A stretch of 64,000 nucleotides of DNA from Neurospora intermedia (lineage: Eukaryota > Ascomycota > Sordariomycetes > Sordariales > Sordariaceae): assembly GCA_037102815.1 (NCBI GenBank), contig BTPP01000001.1, forward strand, positions 3,931,001 through 3,995,000, given 5' to 3'. The notes below the pieces were generated by a model. It saw only the letters and a program-made list of their open reading frames with translations, was not told the DNA's origin and made no database searches. Positions 35,601 through 46,412 of this stretch are shown piece after piece. Position 1 is the stretch's first letter. Every line of letters starts with the position of its first letter. The translations under genes were made by a program, and so were the position numbers.

Positions 35601-38600
35601 AGTTACATTATATCTACAAGTTAATATTAAGTCCAGTCCCAATATACCTATCGTTACCGTATATTTTAATTTAGGTTATTTATTAACAGTAATAAATAAA
35701 ACGTTCATCAAAGAGTTTTCGCCGAATATAAAATATAAAGTAGTACTGTCTAGCGTTATAAAGGGTATTAATTCGAAGACTATTATCGATACAATTACTA
35801 AATTTAACTTTTATATAAAAAGAAAGGTCAATAGTATTAAAATTAACGGGTACTTCCAAATATCCGCCTTAATTATTAATAAATTAGGCCCGAATATACT
35901 ATTAGGAACAGACTTCCTTCGCTACTATAGCGCAAAGCTAAACTTCAATACCGCTCTATATTCTTTTAAATCGGTTTTTAGTATAAAAGTTTAAGGTAAA
36001 GTCTATTCCAAAAGAATCGAAGGGGGGGAGGACATTCTTATTACCAAAGTCTTCACTAAATCTAATACTCTATTATTAAGAAGGTAATTAAGAATCATCC
36101 TAATAAAGTACAACGCCTAGCTTAATAATTAGTATAGCCCAAATAAACGTCCTACTTACAATTTTTACGCACAATATCCTCATTTACTAGACGCTACCGT
36201 AAATAATAAGACTCACAAAATTATACTATATCTAAATTAATCCAAAGAGTTAGTATTTATTCCTAGAGGAATTCGGATAGGCATAATTATACGACCATCG
36301 TATAAGGTTAGCAAAACTACTATATTAATTAACGCCTCGGACGTAGCTTTTCTCGTCTTCAAAGTATAAACCGGACTTACCCAAAAGCAATATACTATAT
36401 TTATTAATAGGGCCGCCGAAGACGAAAAGGAAGAGGCCGTTAGGAAAAGTACCTTTAAAATACCTTCCTACGGAATTACTAAGCCTATCAATATCGAAAC
36501 TATTCTTTCCGAAGCAAATATTAATATTTATAATACAAATCCCGAATTCTCAGAGTAAATTAAGAGCCTCCTAAATAAGTACGTCGATATTTTTAAAAAT
36601 AGAAGGATTATACCAATAAAAGAAGAAAATAAAATACGTATTAACTTAATTGAGGAATAATAGAACCAGTAAAGGATCGTTAAACCTTACCCCTTAAGTG
36701 CTAAAGACCGTAAATTTCTTAATAAGGAGTATAACAAAATACACGCCTAAGGCAAAATATCGTTTATATCGCAGCTAACTCCTATTATTTACCCAGTATT
36801 TATTATTTAAAAAAAAGTTAATAGAATCGACAAAAGGCGTACTATAGTAAATCTTCGCCCGCTTAACAATATTACTATACTTAATATATACCCTTTACCC
36901 GACCAAAAAAATATTATTAATATTATAATTAGTAAAAAGTTCTTCTTAATCTTTAATACCGCCAGATTCTTCTATTAGCTACCTATTTTTATCAAATATC
37001 GCAACCGTATAGTAATTATTAGCCCGCAAAATCTTAAATAATCCAATATTATATTAATAAATTTTAAAAATTCTCTAATATTTATATAAAGATTTATAAA
37101 TAAGTTGTTCTTCGAATACTACTCCTTCGTATATACTTACATTAATAATATTATTATTTTTAATAATACTTAGGAAAAATACCTCGCCTACTTAACTATT
37201 ATTATAGATCTCCTTAATAAATATCGTATTTATATTAACGCTAATAAATCTTTTGCAGAATATCCTTCAATATAATTATTAAGTAGCATTATCGACGGAG
37301 AAGGTCGCAAACGTACGGAAGATTATATTAAAGCCTTTTAAAAACTAACCTTTCCCAATACACTTAACAATCTTAAAACCTATTTTAATATAGTTAGGTA
37401 GTTATATTAAAGCATACTATAGTTCGCTATTAAGGAAGAACTACTCAATCGAAGAAAGACTAAATTATTAAAACGAACATACGAATCGGGTAATTTACAA
37501 ATAGGTTCAATAAAATAAGTACAACGAATATATACTTCCAAAATTAAATTCGAACCGATACCCGAAGAACGTAAAACCTTCCGTATTATATAGGAAAACC
37601 TATACAATCAAGTATATCTTTTCCACTATATAAAAAGCAATATACTTTTTATTAAAACCGACGCTAATAATTTAACTTATAGTATCTATATTTTCTAATT
37701 CAAATACTTATAGGACGGGGAATCCATTCCTAAAATAAACAAAATCCTACTAACTATAATTAAACTAATATATTTCCTATTAAAATTAATATCCTTAACC
37801 GAAAAGAAATATAACTCTATAGAAGCAAAAATCGTAATTATTATCTAGGCCCTACAAAAACTTCAAAAGATAATTCAATCTAACGAACATCGGGTTAATA
37901 TTATTACTAACCATACTTCTACTACCGGGATTATTAAATATACCTCATTACGTACGATAGATTTAGCTAAAACTAACCTAAAATTTACAAATACCGCCAA
38001 TTAAACATTACAATTCAATTTAAACGTATTCTATATTCTTAAACTATTAAATATCGTACCGGATACACTATTAAAATTACCAACCGCCGAAACTATAAAT
38101 AAGAACGATACTTCCAACGAATTAACCGATATTTAGTCTAACTTCGTAGAAGTATAGAATATTAACTATTAGAATAATTTTAACGCCTTTTTATTTATAT
38201 ATACTAAAATTATCCTAGACACACATCAAATCTCGCTAATTATCGCACCGGAATTTCGCCAACAACTAATCGAAACTTATCCCAAGAATCCTAAATATAC
38301 TAGGGTTCTCCGGCTAATTAATAAAGCTAACGCTCTAAAGTATATCTATATATAATAATTAGAAAAGCGCCCAAATCTACCGGCGGGCCCCTATTTACTC
38401 GAAAATAAATTACTTTACTATATTAATTATTAAAACGTACGTCGGCTATATATTCCTCGGATTTATATATAAAAGATACTAGAATTAGTATATAATAAGA
38501 AATACTATTTCAAAATTAATTAAATAATAGATAATTTAACACACTTCTATATAAAGTAAAAGACCTAAATAATATACAAATATATTAAATATTGCGAGGT

Positions 38601-39870
38601 CTACCATTAAAATTAGCGGGATAAGCAACCAACCCCTAAAGAACTATTACTAATTTAAACGTTCTTAAGGCTGTTTTATACAATTACTATAAACTTCATT
38701 ACCGATATACCAACAATTAAAGCAGCTAGTACTATATAGGCTCTAAAAGGTTTCCTAAAACTTAATACTATATATACTATTACCTACAAATTTAATAAGA
38801 AAGTACTACTTATAATTAAATATTCTACTTATAGTACGCGGGAATAAACTAAAGTATTACTTCGGACTTTACAGTTTTATAATTAGGGTTTATTAATAGT
38901 TATTATTAGTAACCGAAATCCCAAATTTATTTCTACTATCTAGAGGAGCATTTTCGAAGTATTAGTTATTAATCTACTATTTTTAACGGCCTACTACGTT
39001 CAAACGGACGGACAATCGGAAAGAACGAACCAAACTACTAAAATAACTATTCGTATATAGTATATAACGAACGTTATTTTTTAAACGTTAATATTAGTAA
39101 TATTATAATACAATTTGAATAATACTATTCAATCTACCATCGGGTTATCGCTAAATAAATTAATATACAACTTTAAATTATAAGCGGCCTTCAATCTACT
39201 TATACCGGATAACTAGGAAGCTATTATAGTAGAATCTTTAGCTATTATACGTTAAGAATATTAATTCGAAGCCGTAGAGCTTATTAATCGGGCTAGAATA
39301 GCTACTAAAGAACAATATAATTCTAAATATTCTCCAATAACGTTCAATATAAATAATAAAGTTTACTTACGTTTAAATAAAAGTTATTATTTACTTAAAA
39401 GTTTAAAAAAGAAGTAGTTAGTAGAGAGAATAGGCCCCTATTAAATTTTTAAGAAAATTAGCCTACTAATTTACAAATTCGATTTGCTTAGTACTTAGTA
39501 CACCTATCCTATTATCTCTATAATATATTTTTACAAGCTAGCGTAGGGTCCCAATCCTTTTAATCGCAAGGTTCTACTACCGTTACTAATTAAAGTTAAC
39601 GGTTAAGAGGAATAGGAAGTTAAAAATCTTATAACTAAAAGTCAAGGACCATTAAATATATAATATTTAATTAAATAAATTAGGTACTAAAATAAAAATA
39701 ATATATAAGAACTATATAGTAAATTTATAAAGAATTTGAAGGAATTAATAAGGGACTTTAATATAGAATATCTATTAGAATTACCGTTCAAAAGCAATCG
39801 TAGAAGGGTAATTTAGTATATTAGCAATACAATCCTATAAAGGCATCGTTAAAATAAATAAAGAAAGTAA
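35601..39870 (+). pseudogene. Element 2 pol (protease, RT, RNase H, integrase), RIP-inactivated
   Basis: Protease near 35,640-35,960 ends in GPNILLGTDFLRYY, the flap-to-end motif of retropepsins. The reverse transcriptase has RRTIVNLRPLNNIT and a catalytic box near 37,137-37,160 that now reads YINN instead of YxDD. RNase H contains IKTDANN- and SIEAKI-like readings. The integrase carries a core segment and the signature TDGQSERTNQT at 39,005-39,037. A basic C-terminal part follows. The order is that of Ty3/gypsy. Confidence 0.8.
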
Positions 39871-39886
39871 CTATTTTTTCGCTAAA

Positions 39887-39897
39887 AGAGGGGGAGG
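39887..39897 (+). other. Second purine tract inside element 2
   Basis: AGAGGGGGAGG shares the core GAGGGGGAG with the tract at 42,730-42,738 that abuts the 3' LTR. It lies right after pol and before the extra reading frame. It may be an internal plus-strand primer or the end of an ancestral shorter element. Confidence 0.4.
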
Positions 39898-40433
39898 TTA
39901 CCGGAAACTATAAGAATTTGAGAGTTTTTTCCTTTATTTTACATTTTATTTTCTTTTTCGTTAAGCATTTTCGTAGAAAGTTATATTTTCTATAACTTTC
40001 TATCAAAATTTCTAAAATTCTACTCAAAAGCACGCCTAAGCGGAAGTAAGCCTAATATTAATAATATACAAAATAATATACCGTACACTACTTACAACTT
40101 CAATTAAAATATTTTCCATTTCAACTAGGTAAATACATATAGTCGTATAAAGGTAATGGCAATTACGGTTATATATAATAAATAGCCCCAGTAGGTAGGC
40201 ACTTATAGAGGAAGAGTCTTAGTACGTATATACAACTTTCAAAAGAAGTTAAAATTATCCAACTACTCTTACCCTCTCTCTTTCTTACCCTAATAACCTT
40301 ACTACTACCTACCCTATCCCTATAACGCTTAACTCTACTATGGCTCTCGTTATATAATAATTTTATTAAACTAATCGTTATTTATTAATCTACCTTATTT
40401 TATATTTGCTAATTATAACTTTAGTATATTAAA

Positions 40434-42670
40434 ATAGCCGACGTTAATATAGAATCCCCGCCGCTAGTCAACGATACGATCGCTACCCTTAACGATTGGA
40501 TTAATAGTTCTAACTGCAACGGTAACCTACGTAATCTTACTATAAACCGGTAATTCGCCCCGTAATTGCTCGAATATAACCCCCGGTTCGGTATATTAGC
40601 TAATATAGTAAAATACCTCAGCCGTTATACTATTAATAATATTCCTAACAAGATTATTAATTTAAGAATTAATAATATATATATTATACTACCCAATTTT
40701 ATAGCCGACCTTATCGAACAAATAAATACAATCCCGCTCGGACAATTCTTTAATTATATCTATTATAAATATATTATTAATACGTTTAATAATTTTAATT
40801 AAAATCGTACCCCCTACAATCCGCTTACTCGCCTCCCTAAGTCTTTCGGTACTACTTAGGGCGTTCTAATATACAACCCCAAAAAGGCGGACAATAGTAA
40901 ACGTATAGTACTAATCTTAACCGCCAATTATCTCTTTATATTATACAAGAATAAGCTATACTCCATTTTATATAATATTATTAATCGTATAAATAAATTA
41001 ATCGATTTAAATATAGCAATTTTACATTCCCTTAAAGGTAATTTTACTTACCTTATACCTATACTCTTATTAAATAGACTACCTAAGGACTTAATTCCTA
41101 ATAATTACTATAGACCCTAATAGGAATAGGTATCTAACGCTATTACTAGTTTTAACAATACCCAAATCTAAAAGTCGCATTCTAATAGAGAATTCAACTT
41201 AATTTATATAATAATAATTAAATTTAATAACGCTATCTTCGGAAGAAAATATATAAAGGAGTTCGTTACTACTAGCGAACGCCTCTAAACGCGCTTCCCA
41301 CCGGCTCTCTATATAGTTTACCCTAACGGCCGTATTATTAGGAGTAGCGACTTCGACTTCTCTAAAATTCAAGAATATAGGGAAATCATTTAATTAACTA
41401 ATAAAATTCGTAAAGTTTTATAATTAAGGGCCAGACCGGCCTCTATCCTATCTTATATTAAAACCCTAACTACTAAAATAATTCCGAGAAAGGTACGTAA
41501 AACTCCAACCCGAATTGTATAATCCCGCTCAACTACTACTAGTAAGAATAATAATAAAGAAAAAATATATCCGACCCTCGCTAATACCCTCGCTAACTAT
41601 AATAAAAATTGTATTAATTTTAGCGTCGAGGTCGACTAAGAATTGCGTACGGAAATCGAAAAGATTGTTAAAATATATATAGAGAATAAGGAGGAATATA
41701 AGAGATAATTCGCCAGTAATTACTCTTTTTCGTAATACAAGCTAATTCGTAATATTAAGGCAATTCTTAACCTTACCTTTAATAAGAAATATAATAGTAA
41801 TACTAATTTTACCAATTGTATCCCCTCGAAGGCGATATTATTCGCTATCTAGTATTCTAATTATAATACTAAACTTCCTAAGCAAATTAGTAATTTACTA
41901 AGCAAATTTGGCTATCTTTACCGCACTTAAATAGCACCCGCCAAATTAGCCTTAAATAAACTTCCTATAATTAAGAAGGTAATTAATTATACTATTAAAG
42001 TTGGTAAAGAACTTATAATATTTATTAATTTTATTTCTTATAAAGAAATTAAAGGAATATTAATGAGTGCTTCGGAGAAGCAGACTATAGTATTAGCGGC
42101 TTCTAACGAATATTAGGGAAGAATTATATAAATAATATAGGTAGAATTAATATCCCTTCGTACTAAATTTAAAAAAGCGTAAAAGTTTCGTATTTAACGC
42201 TATCCCGCTACTTCGTCTACTAATAGAACTCGTATACCTAATACTCTTCCTAATATCGCTACTCCTCGTAGTATTCGTTTTAGCAACCTTTCGCCTCAGC
42301 TTATACCCAATTTAACCGGATTATTTAATAAACTTTATACTATATCAACTCGCTCGGGCTCTCGCTTCGATACTTTATCTTCTACCTACTCTCCTCGCTA
42401 CAATTACCTTCCTACCGACTAAGAGTAAAAGGACTCTCCACTAAGACGCAAATAATCCCGTTAAAATATATATTACATAGACGAGAATAATAAGATAGAG
42501 GAGGATAAATTTAACGATCGCTTACCTCGTCGCGGATATAATTACTAAGGGATCGGTACTAAATTATCGAACTATATATTTTATTCGGGTAGACGCACGT
42601 TTTTATATCTACTAGCTAATTTAGACATAAGCAAATAAATAAAAACTCTAATAAATAACCAGATCTTTCA
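40434..42670 (+). pseudogene. Extra reading frame after pol in element 2 (env position), product unknown
   Basis: A single frame can be followed for about 740 codons without a frameshift: codons beginning at 40440, 40566, 41220, 42063 and 42480 are all in phase. It is broken only by TAA/TAG codons that fit CAA, CAG or TGG after RIP. The likely start is ATA at 40434 followed by GCC GAC, explained as ATG changed to ATA. The clean segment 40566-40802 is a Leu/Ile/Asn-rich stretch; later come a Thr/Lys/Arg-rich middle and an Arg/Ser-rich part near 42,200-42,400. The end lies between TAA at about 42,618 and TAG at about 42,666. I see no signal peptide, no retroviral envelope features and no known domain. 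A late gag-like or accessory protein is possible. Confidence 0.5.
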
Positions 42671-42729
42671 TATATATAGTTAGACTTAACAACATTGCGT
42701 AAATAGCGAGCACTCTTCTCCTTTTATCG

Positions 42730-42738
42730 AGGGGGAGA
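42730..42738 (+). other. Element 2 polypurine tract
   Basis: GAGGGGGAGA-type purine run immediately before the right LTR at 42739; fixes plus orientation. Confidence 0.75.
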
Positions 42739-43077
42739 TGTTATAGGGCATTCTTAGTAGATACCTAAATACTCTATCTTATTATAGTAGCTACTCGTTA
42801 GAACGTATAATTTATTATATAAAAGTACTCGTCCCGTTAACCTCTATCAAGGTTAACGGATTATTAATTTATATTATACCAACCTTACATCTATCTTACT
42901 TATATTCAATAAAATCATATACGAAGTCCTAGGTTGAAGCTTGCAATAAGTCTTATCTTCAGCTTCCTTTAATAAGACTATCGTTAATCGTTATACACTA
43001 TTACTCTATCCAGCAACCGGTTGCTCACTCTATTATTCTCTATTGTTATTATTTATAAAGTATATCTTCGCGTAACA
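42739..43077 (+). repeat. Element 2 3' LTR (339 bp)
   Basis: Begins TGTTATAGGGC and ends GCGTAACA. It aligns with 31833-32171 at the same length but with many transitions, most of them C-to-T or G-to-A within this copy. Confidence 0.88.
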
Positions 43078-43082
43078 ATTGA
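43078..43082. repeat. ATTGA target-site duplication of element 2, right copy
   Basis: Directly follows the right LTR; matches ATTAA at 31828-31832 apart from one RIP-type transition. Confidence 0.8.
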
Positions 43083-44605
43083 AGTAACCGTGTGTATTAA
43101 TTGAAACTCTTATAAGGATTGAAGTAGGTAGTCTCTCCCGCTATTCTTAAAACTTTAATTACTTTACGATATAGGTCCCTCTTTTAGAGTTCCTTCGGGA
43201 TATAGCTTTGTCCGGTTAGTCGGATGAATATTACTTTAAAATTTTAGAACCGGTTTGTAGTTTTTATCTACAAACCTTCAAACTCCTATACTGCCTTTTC
43301 TATTAAATTATAGTTATAGTAATTGTATTATAAGTGTACTAAGAGGTCCTCTACTATTTCGATAGGATTGGGGTAAGCGTTATTAAAGTAGAGTAGGATG
43401 CTGTCGGCCACGGTCCCTCCTAGACGGCTTATTACCTCGTTTATTCTAGCTTACTTATTTATAAAATAATTAGCGTTAATACAGAGTTTATACTTTATTT
43501 AGAAGTACTAGGCTTTAAAAGATACTTTATTAGTAGTATTATTACTAAAGGTGGGAATATCGACTTTGGGTGTCTTATATTTAGTAGGCCGTATTCGGCG
43601 CGCCGCATTTTTAATACTAGCTATAGGGGTTGCGCTGTAGTGATATTCGGGATTTTTAGAGCGCCGGTGGTTGCGTTCGTAATAGTTTCTATAATAAGGC
43701 GCGTTATCCTCGTCGCTAAATAAGGGCTCGTCTCCGGGCGGGGGGTCGTTACGTCCGTATGCCTCCGCTCGCTATAAGTAGATAGGGGGAGGTTCTATCG
43801 CGTTTTCTTCTTGTTCGCTACCGTCGGTATGTAGCGTACTAGAACGCTACGTACCAACGGGGTCTATCTCGGAAGCCGACGCCCCCTCGCGGGCTTATGC
43901 GGCAGGCGTACCGTTTGTTCGTATTAGCGAAGCGAGCGTATTTTGAAGGAGTTATTTTTATTCTTTCAACGCTACTATTTCACTATTGTCTTGTCCGTTA
44001 GCGGTATCGGTTACTTACCTAGCGAAGTATACCGCCTATAAGTCGACCCGTCGGATATCGTCGTCAACCTTCTAAAATATATTAATTAGATCGTTAACGA
44101 GGTTAGCGTAGGCCTGGACTAGTAGGGTACGGGTGCGAATCTCCTACTATATACCCTCGGGGTCCTTATTGTAGGCGATGTCAAACTGAGTTATATTAAT
44201 TTCCCCGCTTAGCGTTTTAATAACAACGGATTCTTTACCTACTTCCGTAAGAGGTTGGAAACGTATAGTAGCTAGCCCTACGACTTAGTAAGCTTCGCTC
44301 AACGCTTTATACTGTTCCGTTACGTCCTTATATACTTCCTAAAGGGTATAATAGTACTTAGGGTTTGAAGCGATAGGGTGGATTTCTTCAATGAAAGTAT
44401 TATACATCTCTTCTAATAAGGTCGTACCGGAATTTTTTACGTCGTCCCCTTCTTCAATAGGAGGGGGTTGAGGCAGGTTGTAAGCGCTGAGGGACTTCCG
44501 TCTAATTTGAATTGCAGGGGTTTTATAACATTTATTTTGAGAGGGGTCTAAATTAAAACTAACAGTATAAGTAGCCGGTTTGGATGGTGGGTAAAGACTT
44601 TGCAT
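43083..44605 (-). pseudogene. Element 1 gag, 5' part
   Basis: The open start at 44605-44339 is basic and Pro-rich. The frame then continues with scattered TAG/TAA through an acidic linker, a segment with YHYSATPIASIKNAARRIRPTKY-like reading near 43,600, and a capsid-like region near 43,430-43,100 (RLGGTVADSILLYFNNAYPNP and RDLYRKVIKVL). It is interrupted at 43,082 by element 2 and resumes below 31,828. Confidence 0.7.
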
Positions 44606-45154
44606 TGCGGCTTTCCCCTTCTTAGATAATGAAGGCGTATTGCTTACAGACGGTTTTGTCTTCTCTTTGAACTAGAATTGTCGTAGTACAAAGAGGGGTC
44701 TTCTCTTGGCTATCTCTAGGGCTAGTAACAGATTTATCTCCGGAGGAGGCGAATTATTACCTTCGTCCAACTTTCGGTTGAAGTCCAGATGTTCCTCGAG
44801 TAGGGACCATTCTTATTCGAAGTAATATATCGAATCCTCTATCTCGTCGTCTATTCCGGTATAATAAGGAGATTAGGATTCTTATTACTAGTTTAAAGGC
44901 CTAACGGACCGTTTAACTCGTTTAGCGGGCTGGTAGGGGGTTTTTAATTTCGAGTAAGAAGTAGGCCAAATTGTATTAGCACCATCGTTACCGCCTACAT
45001 TCCCAGGCTAAATCTCTTTCGCTATAATATTAGATCGATAGGGTTGAGCCTTTACTTTATTCGTCTTTATAACAGATCCGTATCTAAGTATTCGTAGTTC
45101 AATTAGGATATTTATTACCGTCCCCGGTTAAAGAAAGGATGATACTTAATATTA

Positions 45155-45415
45155 TGTGAAAGCGTGATCCTACGAGTAATGAGACAACAAGATTAGAAGC
45201 CACAAATCAAAGTAATATTAAGTGTAAAGAAGGAAGGAGAAAGTAGGTAAACGCTGGTAATGGGAATCCGACATATAAGTCGGATTCTGCCGGGCGTCGC
45301 CGCCTTCCCGATCCGTAAGGTCTATCGATAAGAATATGATCCTCATTCCATCCGATGTGCCATGGTGCACCCCCTTGCCCAGTGCTCTGGGAGCCTGTCC
45401 AGCCGTGCCGTGACA
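45155..45415 (-). repeat. Element 1 5' LTR (right copy, 261 bp)
   Basis: Same length and nearly the same sequence as 26366-26626 (four transitions visible). Confidence 0.92.
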
Positions 45416-45420
45416 TCTAT
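45416..45420. repeat. TCTAT target-site duplication of element 1, right copy
   Basis: Exact match of 26361-26365 directly after the right LTR. Confidence 0.92.
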
Positions 45421-46143
45421 CAAGAGTATATAAGGTTACTAGAAGACGATTATCTAGACCCTAATATTAAATTGGACCCTACACTCAATTCTTTTAATAG
45501 CTATATCGGCGCTATCGACGGGACTTATATTGCCGCTTACGTACCGCTATAGTAATAATAGAGATATTGTAATCGAAAAGGTAACTTTATATAGAACGTC
45601 TTTGCTACTATAAAATTCGATTATACTTTTATATATATACTAGCGGGCGCGGAGGGGTCTTTGAATAATGTTTCGCTATATGTTTATATATTCGGGAGAT
45701 TTTTTTGTATATTAGAATTGCGATATTATATAACGGATGCGGGGTTTGGGACCCGGCCAAAGATTATAATTCCCTACTTGAACGTTAAATATTATTTATA
45801 AAATTGGAGAAATGCGGATAAACTACCCGAAATAGTAAAAGAGTTATATAATTTACGTTACGTTCGTATCCGTATTATTGTCGAGTAAGTCTTTAGTCTC
45901 GTAAAGAGAAGGTAGAAGATTATATAAATTATATTTATTAAGTATTTTATAAAGAAGTAAGTTTAAATTATATATATAGTAACCGGGCTTTATAATTTTA
46001 TTATTACGTATTTGAGGAAGGAAGTAAGAGTATTAACGCTAATAGAAGAGAAGATAATAAGAAGGGTGCGCTGGCGAGCGAGTAAGGTAGTAAGGGGTAT
46101 TTATTTTAATAATATTTGTTATAACGTAGCTTAGTTAATAAAT
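45421..46143 (+). pseudogene. Harbinger transposase, 3' part with DDE catalytic domain
   Basis: Continues the frame of 25907-26365 across the TCTAT duplication without a shift. It is the DDE_Tnp_4 (Harbinger nuclease) domain. The first Asp is in IGAIDGTYIAA (codon 45517-45519). After NRKGNFIQNVFA and ILAGAEGS comes the second Asp in YYITDAGFGTRP (45736-45738). The Glu is in RIIVEQVFSLVKRRW (45883-45885). All three catalytic residues survive. In-frame stops at 45550 and at the Gln codon after VE are TAA/TAG in place of CAA/CAG. The end is near 46,131-46,143 where element 3 starts. Confidence 0.85.
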
Positions 46144-46148
46144 AAGTA
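46144..46148. repeat. AAGTA target-site duplication of element 3, left copy
   Basis: Directly before the left LTR; exact second copy at 53302-53306. Confidence 0.88.
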
Positions 46149-46412
46149 TATCACGGGCAAAGGGTAGATGGTAGATATGAATATACGTAATTGCACGAAG
46201 GAGAAAGGAAGAGAAGTATACAGCCGAGTACCCGGAAGGCTAGCCTTATAAAGGCGGCCGACGACGGTCTGGCAGACCCACGGCAGGCAGCGTTCTAACT
46301 AATCAGTTGCCGGCAATAGCCGGCTTGCCGGTAGTAATAACAGTGTACGGCAGTTTTAGAAGCTGCTGTACGCTAGCACTAGGCACAAGGTATATAGGCT
46401 AACCCTATAATA
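46149..46412 (-). repeat. Element 3 3' LTR (left copy, 264 bp)
   Basis: Begins TATCACGGGCAAAGG and ends CCTATAATA; TG and CA ends have become TA. Aligns with 53038-53301 at equal length. Keeps GC-rich blocks such as CCGGCAATAGCCGGCTTGCC. Confidence 0.88.

Larger units (their letters stand above)
31833..43077 (+). mobile_element. LTR element 2: large (11.2 kb) Ty3/gypsy retrotransposon nested in gag of element 1
   Basis: Two LTRs of equal length (339 bp) and a 5-bp duplication ATTAA/ATTGA define the ends. Orientation is plus: a GAGGGGGAGA tract abuts the right LTR. The interior is 10.6 kb, long for a Ty3/gypsy element. In order it contains gag (about 33,000-35,500), protease (about 35,640-35,960), reverse transcriptase (about 36,560-37,330), RNase H (to about 38,100), integrase (about 38,400-39,250) and a C-terminal region to about 39,870. 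After a second purine tract there is an extra reading frame at about 40,434-42,670. Everything is disabled by TAA/TAG codons of RIP type. Confidence 0.9.
26366..45415 (-). mobile_element. LTR element 1: Ty3/gypsy retrotransposon inserted in the Harbinger transposase
   Basis: Flanked by two 261-bp LTRs and a 5-bp duplication TCTAT. Without nested element 2 (31833-43077 plus one duplication copy) it is about 7.8 kb. Orientation is minus: a purine tract GGAGGGGGGGGTGA, read on the minus strand, abuts the left LTR, so that is the 3' LTR. Going down the minus strand come gag (from about 44,605), a mutated zinc knuckle near 31,610, aspartic protease, reverse transcriptase, RNase H and integrase. 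The interior is heavily RIP-mutated whereas the LTRs differ at only four positions that I could see. Confidence 0.92.

Noticed and set aside
31828-43082. CRISPR-like or gene-cluster reading of the repeated blocks in the AT-rich region
   Set aside because: The repeats are two LTR pairs and gag-pol genes with RIP mutations; no short regularly spaced repeats occur.
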